Origin: Bimuria novae-zelandiae CBS 107.79
Taxonomy: Eukaryota > Ascomycota > Dothideomycetes > Pleosporales > Didymosphaeriaceae
Assembly (NCBI GenBank): GCA_010015655.1
Contig: ML976664.1
Span: 1 to 64,000 of the forward strand
DNA length: 64,000 nt
Reading direction: 5' to 3'
Shown in pieces: positions 58,566 to 64,000 of the stretch (the stretch's first letter is position 1; each line of letters opens with the position of its first letter). The notes below the pieces were generated by a model. That model did not search any database. It was not told where the DNA came from and worked only from the letters and a program-made list of their open reading frames with translations. The translations under genes were made by a program, and so were the position numbers.

Positions 58566-61500
58566 TCTGAAAGCGCTTTTATTAACCTATCTATAGGCAT
58601 GTTACTTATTTTAAAGTACTTTACTTTAAAAGAGCCTTTTATATATTCCTACCATAGCTAAAGGTTCTTAATATTAATATAGCGCAGGCTAGTAATAATT
58701 CTCTTATTTTTACTTATTACTAATTTAATTTTATATTTATTATTATAATATATCTTTTAGGCATCACTTCAAATAAATTTAAGCTTAGTAAATAACTTTT
58801 ATAGAGCTATTACTTCTTTTCCCACGTGCTTAAGAGCGATTAACTTAGCTTTTATTATTAAAGTAGTAATAGTAAGTTAGCGAGCTACTTTCTATGCGAT
58901 CGCACCCCTAAAGAGTATTACTATATAGCTATAGGATAATTTCTATATTTTTAGATTGTTAGCAAAAGACACATCCCCGTATATAAGTAGCTTAAGAATT
59001 AAGGAGTTTTTATAAAATATAAAATTTTAGCAAAAATTATATAAAAAGATAATAAGACGCTTAATAGCGTTTAAATAATCTTTACTTAGGTTAGTTAAGA
59101 AGAATAAGAGCTTTAAGGCTATAAAAGTAATATCTAGTCGTAATATAATTATAGTATAAAGCACTAAGCTAATACGCTTTTAGTAGGCCTTAATTTCCTG
59201 CTTAGAAGCTTTATCTAGATTCTTAATAAGCTCTGTAGATAGTAGAGGCGTCTTTAAGAAGCGCGCGGTTTTAGCAAGGTTAAACTTTTTCGCAACCTTC
59301 TTAATATTTACATCGTGTACTAGAGTGATTGTCCTAGCTTATCTATCCCTAATTACCTATACCCTTAAGAACCACTTTATAAGGCCGCGTTCCTTTAGGT
59401 TATACTTATTCTTAATATATTTAAGAATCTTAAGAGCATCCTTCTTATAATCCCTATAGAATAGGAGAAGGATATTATTTACGTAAAATAGTATAAAGAT
59501 TCTACGCTCTTTATTAAAGAACAAATAAGACTTTTCTTATAAAGTATAAAGCCTAATCTTAAATAAAGTGCTTAAGAATTTTTAATACTAGAGTAATAGT
59601 AAATCTTATACGCTATATAACACTTATTTAAGCTTTACCTATATCTTAGGCTTCTTAAACTTATTTAAAAGTTCGCAGAGCACTAGGTTGCTTTTACTAA
59701 TAAAAGTATTAAAAAATACTTTTACTACGTTAAACTATAAGATTTTTAAATTAAACTAAGCTACTATTACGATAATAGTTTTAAAAAACCTAGTAGTACG
59801 CGTAGTAGCGTAGGTAGAGAAAGTTAAGTTAATTTACTATAGGTTTCCTCTTATAATAATATAAGTTTTACACTTCGTGTAGAAACTATATTTATTATAC
59901 TTATAAGTAAAAACCTACTTTAGTAGGAGCAGGCGCTTTCTTAATAAGTTTTTTAAATCTTCTTTTAGGTTTTTATTTTTAATAGCGTAGAGATCTCTTT
60001 GAGAGCAGTCTCCTTAAAGAGCTACTTATACTTATAAGAAAAGAGCTATTTCTACGTTATTAGTAAAGGGGAGAGCTCGCCTATGCGAAGATAAGCTTTT
60101 AGAATTAGTAGTAGTACTTTATTTAATAGTGTAGCCTAAATTATTATATTTATAGTAATAAGCTTCTTATAAGCTTCCTGGTCCTTCGTAATACTAGGAA
60201 GGAAGGAATATAGGGAATTAAGCTATTACTTATTATTTAAGTACTTAATTATAGACTTTTTAATTATTATAAATATATTTTTATTTCCTGCATTACCCCC
60301 TAGCGTGCTATAATTATTAGGATCTTAGTAGCGCTATCTACAGCTCGCATGCGTAGCAGGCCCCTATTCCTAGCGCTAGTATTATCTTTATATAAGGTGT
60401 GATAGTTCTGCTTTATTCGGTATCTTAAAGTCTCGTATACCGCTTCGAGAGGTATCCACGGAGCTCGGTGGCTCTCGTTGTTGGCTTAATCGCCTCAATC
60501 CTGGCGGGCCTGCTCTGCTAGTAGAGTGCACTTTCCGTAGGCTGCCAGTATAAGTATTATTGCACTAATACACAGGAGCGGGCGTATATTCTAGTGTTAT
60601 AAGGTTTAAGTAATTAGGGCGCTGCGCACGGATTTTTAACTACCTATTAGTTTAGCTAGTAGCTTATTTACTTTTTACTTAATTAGTTAAGCTTTACTTT
60701 AGTAGACTATTTTAAGACCTACTTTCTTAATTAGCTACGCCTTTAAGCTAGTACTTAAAAGGTATTCCTTAATTTTTATATTTTACTTACTTTTTAGATT
60801 GCGTGCTAGAGTGCTTAGGAAAATTCTTAAAAACTATTTTAGAGTTAATTAGCTTGCTTTTATAAAAAAAATATTGGTAAGTTCTATTACTTTTTTTTAC
60901 ATAATTACTAAGTTTTCTTTTATTTAATAAAAATAACTTTTATTAAATATAATATTGCGCGTAGTGATAACCTTGCTAAGTACTAGTACCTATATTTTAT
61001 AAATATTAGAAGCTTTATAGCCTACTAAGTATTTAATATAGCCTTTTAGCTTTATTTTAAAGTCGTGCCTATAATAACTAGCTACTTAGTTTTTATTTAA
61101 AGGGTATGCGTAATAGCTATACGCGTAAATACTATTTTAATTTAGCTTTAAATTAGCTAAAGTACTTCTTACACGCTTAGGCTAATACTACTTAAAATAC
61201 TAAGTAAACTAAAGGTCTAGCGCTTTATTTAGTAAGCGTATTCTTTATAAAGGAGCAAGGCTTATATTAATAAGGTAAGTAGCTACTTTTATAACTTTAG
61301 GCTATAGCTTATTAGGTAAATTTATACTAAGCTTTATTTTTAATACTTATATAATTACTTCCTACCTAGCGCGTTCTACTCCACTATTAGGCTTATAGGT
61401 ATATAAGGGCATTATTTTTACCTTAATACTATGTTTTTTAGCTTATATTTTAAAGTGCCTTTTGTCTTTTAGAGGTCGCGTTATTATATTATTATCTTAG

Positions 61501-63900
61501 AAATTTATAATAATTTTAAGCTTATAGCGCGTTTAAATACTCTTAGTAAAGCTTTTCTAGGTATTACAAATTTACGTAGTAGACTTATTATGCAAGCAAA
61601 ACACATATAGCTTTTTACTATAGTTATACTTTAGGATTATTACCTAGCGCTCTCTAAGCCTTCCTAATAGATAGTTAAATAGATTTTAAGAAATTTATAA
61701 GTATAGTCGTGGCAAGCGCTTCATTAGCCTTCTAAATACTACTTAAGACACGTGTGTAATAGCGTAGTGCTTATAATATTTCCTTAAAATACTTTATATT
61801 CTTATATTTTTTACTCTTTTAATAAGAGCTTCTAAAGCGTCTTTCTTAAGGTAGCCTATTCTTTAGTGTTAGACTTTTAAAGTGTCTGTCCTAGGGTGCA
61901 TAAAGTAGGAGCTAGCAATCTTATAATAAGTAAAAAGCACGCTTATAACTATAGTATAGTAGTTAAAAGGCTTATATTTAATAAAAGTAAGGTTATGCTC
62001 GCGATAAAGTATAGCTAGTATAATACTATGCATAAGTGTTCCTATAAAGTATATTATTAAGACTAAGATACTAGACGCCTTCTTGCGTAAATAAGCTTTA
62101 AAAATAATATTTATATAAAAGTTTTTTACTACTATAATATTTAAGAGCGTAAGATTAGCACGTATTCTATCTAATCCTTTAAAAAACACTTTAATTACTC
62201 TAGTGCCTCTTTTAAGCATTAAGTGAAAAGTTATACTAGCTTTAACTATTTTATACTTTTTAGATTTTCTAAAGGTGTCTGGCACGAGCATTAATACGTT
62301 ATTTACTAAGTATAAAACTCTACTGTTATTAAAAATAATACTTTTAAAGAGAGGGTAAGTATTAAAGTCTATAGTAGAATAAATCCTAGATACTTTCTCT
62401 AGGCTTATAATTAAGGGGTTAATTATAGTAGCAGTAATATACTTAAAGAACTTAACTTAAGTAGTATACTTAGTTATAGTAGAGCCTTCTTCTTCTTACT
62501 TCTTAGTAATTGTTACGCGCACCTTAGCGTACTTAGGGAGTATAAGATAAGTATGAATTTTATTTTTATCTTCTTTAGAAAGTATAATAGCTTTGCCTAA
62601 AGATAAGCCTATTACTACAGTCTTAAGGCGCTTATAAGCCTAAGGTAGCTAATAGTATAATTTTTCTTTATATAAGTAGCCCTTTAGCTTGCTTAGCTAC
62701 GGCGCTTCTTTAGCTTTATTACTAGGTTTAAGAGCGTTCTATCTACTAAGCGTTATAAAAATTACTAGTTTAAAGCCTAAGCTCGAGGCTTATGTATTAA
62801 GATAAGATAAGAAAATCTTACTAACTTCTTTTAAAGTAAGTAGACGCTTACTTAGAATTTACCATTATTTATTATTAGTATATTAGATATAAACCTATTT
62901 AGAATCTATCTTATTTACTATAGTGCTTAAGAAGTTAGTTATCGTAATTTCTCTTTTAATCTCTAAGATCCTATACTACGAGACGAGTATATAAAGAGCA
63001 CTTTACTCCTTTTACTATTATTTTAAATTTATTCTTCCTTAGCAAGCGTATTTAAGCAAAGTATAGTATTCCTATTAAATTTAATTAAGTATTACTATAT
63101 CTAATAAGGCAAGCTCTCCTTTAAGATATTATATAATTATTTATAAAGTAGAACTTTTTTCGTTACTAATACTTATTATAGCAGGTGTTAGGAGCTACAT
63201 ATTAATAGTCCTAACTACCTAATTAAATATATTCTGCACTTACTGTGTTCTAGCAGTATACTTAGCTAAGCGCGCCTTATAATTACCTACCTCTAACTAG
63301 TATTAGCGCAAGGCTTTATTTTAGTAATTAGTACAAGTCTTGCTACGCTCTTTAGGAGATTTCCTATTTTAAGAAGCGCTATAACACGCTACTCTCCTAA
63401 GCTATTCTTTACTAAGCTTATTTAAGTCGTTATATTTATTATTAAATAATTCTAGGAGTTCTAAGAGTTCTAGGAGCTTAAAAGTAGTTACTATAAAGTT
63501 ATTAATAATTAGGGCGTCTAAATTAATATAATCCTTAACGCCTTATTATATAGCCTAAAACTTAAGCTGTATAAACTATGCTAGCTAGCTCTTTTAATTA
63601 GTTAGGCGTACTATACTTACTAGGAGAGTAAAGTCCTTTATAAGTTTAAGAAAGGCGCTCTACTAAACTTATTATAAATCTTAGCCCACTACTAAGGGCG
63701 AAGGGGGTCTAGTGTAATAGAAGAAGAGAGAAGGAGCTTATTAAGGAGGTCTATATACTCTACTTAAGGTACTTATAAGCAGAAACAAGATACGCTCTAT
63801 TATATAAGAATAAAATAACGTAAGAAATATTTAGATAGATTAGAGCGTCTAAATAATATATATAATAATTAATTACGTAGGGAGAATTATCCTATATTCT
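58566..63900 (-). pseudogene. Decayed copia gag-pol of the right-edge element
   Basis: On the minus strand the protease/early region (62291-61869) stays open for 140 codons. RT shows FILFYVNNILLLFY near 59.5 kb, where the YVDD box reads YVNN, a G-to-A type change. RNase H ends near 58.57 kb with RYINIKNL and MPIDRLIKALSE, the copia ending. TAG/TAA codons interrupt it. Gag should lie near 63 kb but is not readable. Confidence 0.72.
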
Positions 63901-63922
63901 TAAAACGCTAGGCTTATAACTA

Positions 63923-64000
63923 TAGAGGGTAAAACGAGCTAGATAGTATATAGTTCGAAGATCGAATTAATTAATTAGTAATATATAAAAAGTTACTATA
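63923..64000 (-). repeat. Partial 5' LTR of the right-edge copia element
   Basis: Its 78 bp match 57013-57090 closely, differing by transitions (TGGAGGG/TAGAGGG, GCTGG/GCTAG). It continues beyond the window. Confidence 0.8.

Larger units (their letters stand above)
57013..64000 (-). mobile_element. Ty1/copia retrotransposon, minus strand, running past the window end
   Basis: The low-coordinate LTR (57013-57184) and the start of the other (63923-64000) share GAGGGTAAAACGAGCT and AGTATATAGTTCG. The complement after 57184 is the polypurine tract TAGGAGGGG followed by TGTCGCGGG, so the element reads right to left and this is its 3' LTR. About 7.0-7.1 kb if the second LTR is also 172 bp. AT-rich and full of stops. 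The 5' LTR is cut by the window edge. Confidence 0.83.

Overview
The window looks like a chromosome segment of a filamentous ascomycete, most likely a Dothideomycete. Genes have short 45-90 bp GT-AG introns. The recognisable host genes are fungal types: a cytochrome P450, a fungal rhodopsin-type membrane protein, an FSH1-type serine hydrolase, ankyrin proteins and a secreted Ser/Thr-rich protein. Most of the sequence is transposon DNA mutated in the manner of repeat-induced point mutation (RIP): CpA/TpG is depleted, TpA is enriched, and decayed reading frames are broken mostly by TAG and TAA. No genus can be named from sequence alone.

Layout. 1-409: 3' end and probable LTR of a copia element. 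685-9014: a P450 gene split by a hAT element (2113-8739, 8-bp target duplication), which is itself split by a second hAT element (2784-6125, its own 8-bp duplication). 9.0-15.2 kb: gene island with a rhodopsin-type membrane protein, an FSH1-like hydrolase and the remnant of a membrane-protein gene. 15.2-20.8 kb: minus-strand 5' fragment of a gypsy element (family G1), carrying a clean solo LTR in its body and a Mutator-like element (MULE, 17255-20770) inside its LTR. 20.8-24.7 kb: an inverted-repeat element, a second solo LTR, and a TIR element with telomere-like repeats. 24.7-32.1 kb: second gene island with a BTB-type remnant, an intact ankyrin gene, a secreted-protein gene and a GNAT-ankyrin pseudogene. 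33.7-55.6 kb: one minus-strand gypsy element (family G2, TSD CCTTA) holding a copia element (35431-43557, TSD CTAAC), which holds a Fot1/pogo element (40446-42370, TA duplication), and separately a complete plus-strand G1 gypsy element (46240-52881, TSD GTAGT). 55.6-57.0 kb: a solo LTR and a second copy of the telomere-like TIR element. 57013 to the window end: another copia element, minus strand, running out of the window.

How it fits together. The two gene islands are separated by transposon nests. The target duplications allow the order of insertions to be read. Three host genes show damage (P450 by insertion, membrane protein by truncation, GNAT-ankyrin protein by stops and a frameshift), while four look intact.

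The most unusual signal is in the MULE. Its transposase gene is cut by at least a dozen introns of about 47-91 bp, and nearly all are built from degenerate tandem 11-bp units close to TAACRYGTTCT. The same unit can supply the donor (GTAAC), the branch point (CTAAC) and the acceptor (TTCTAG/TTCCAG).
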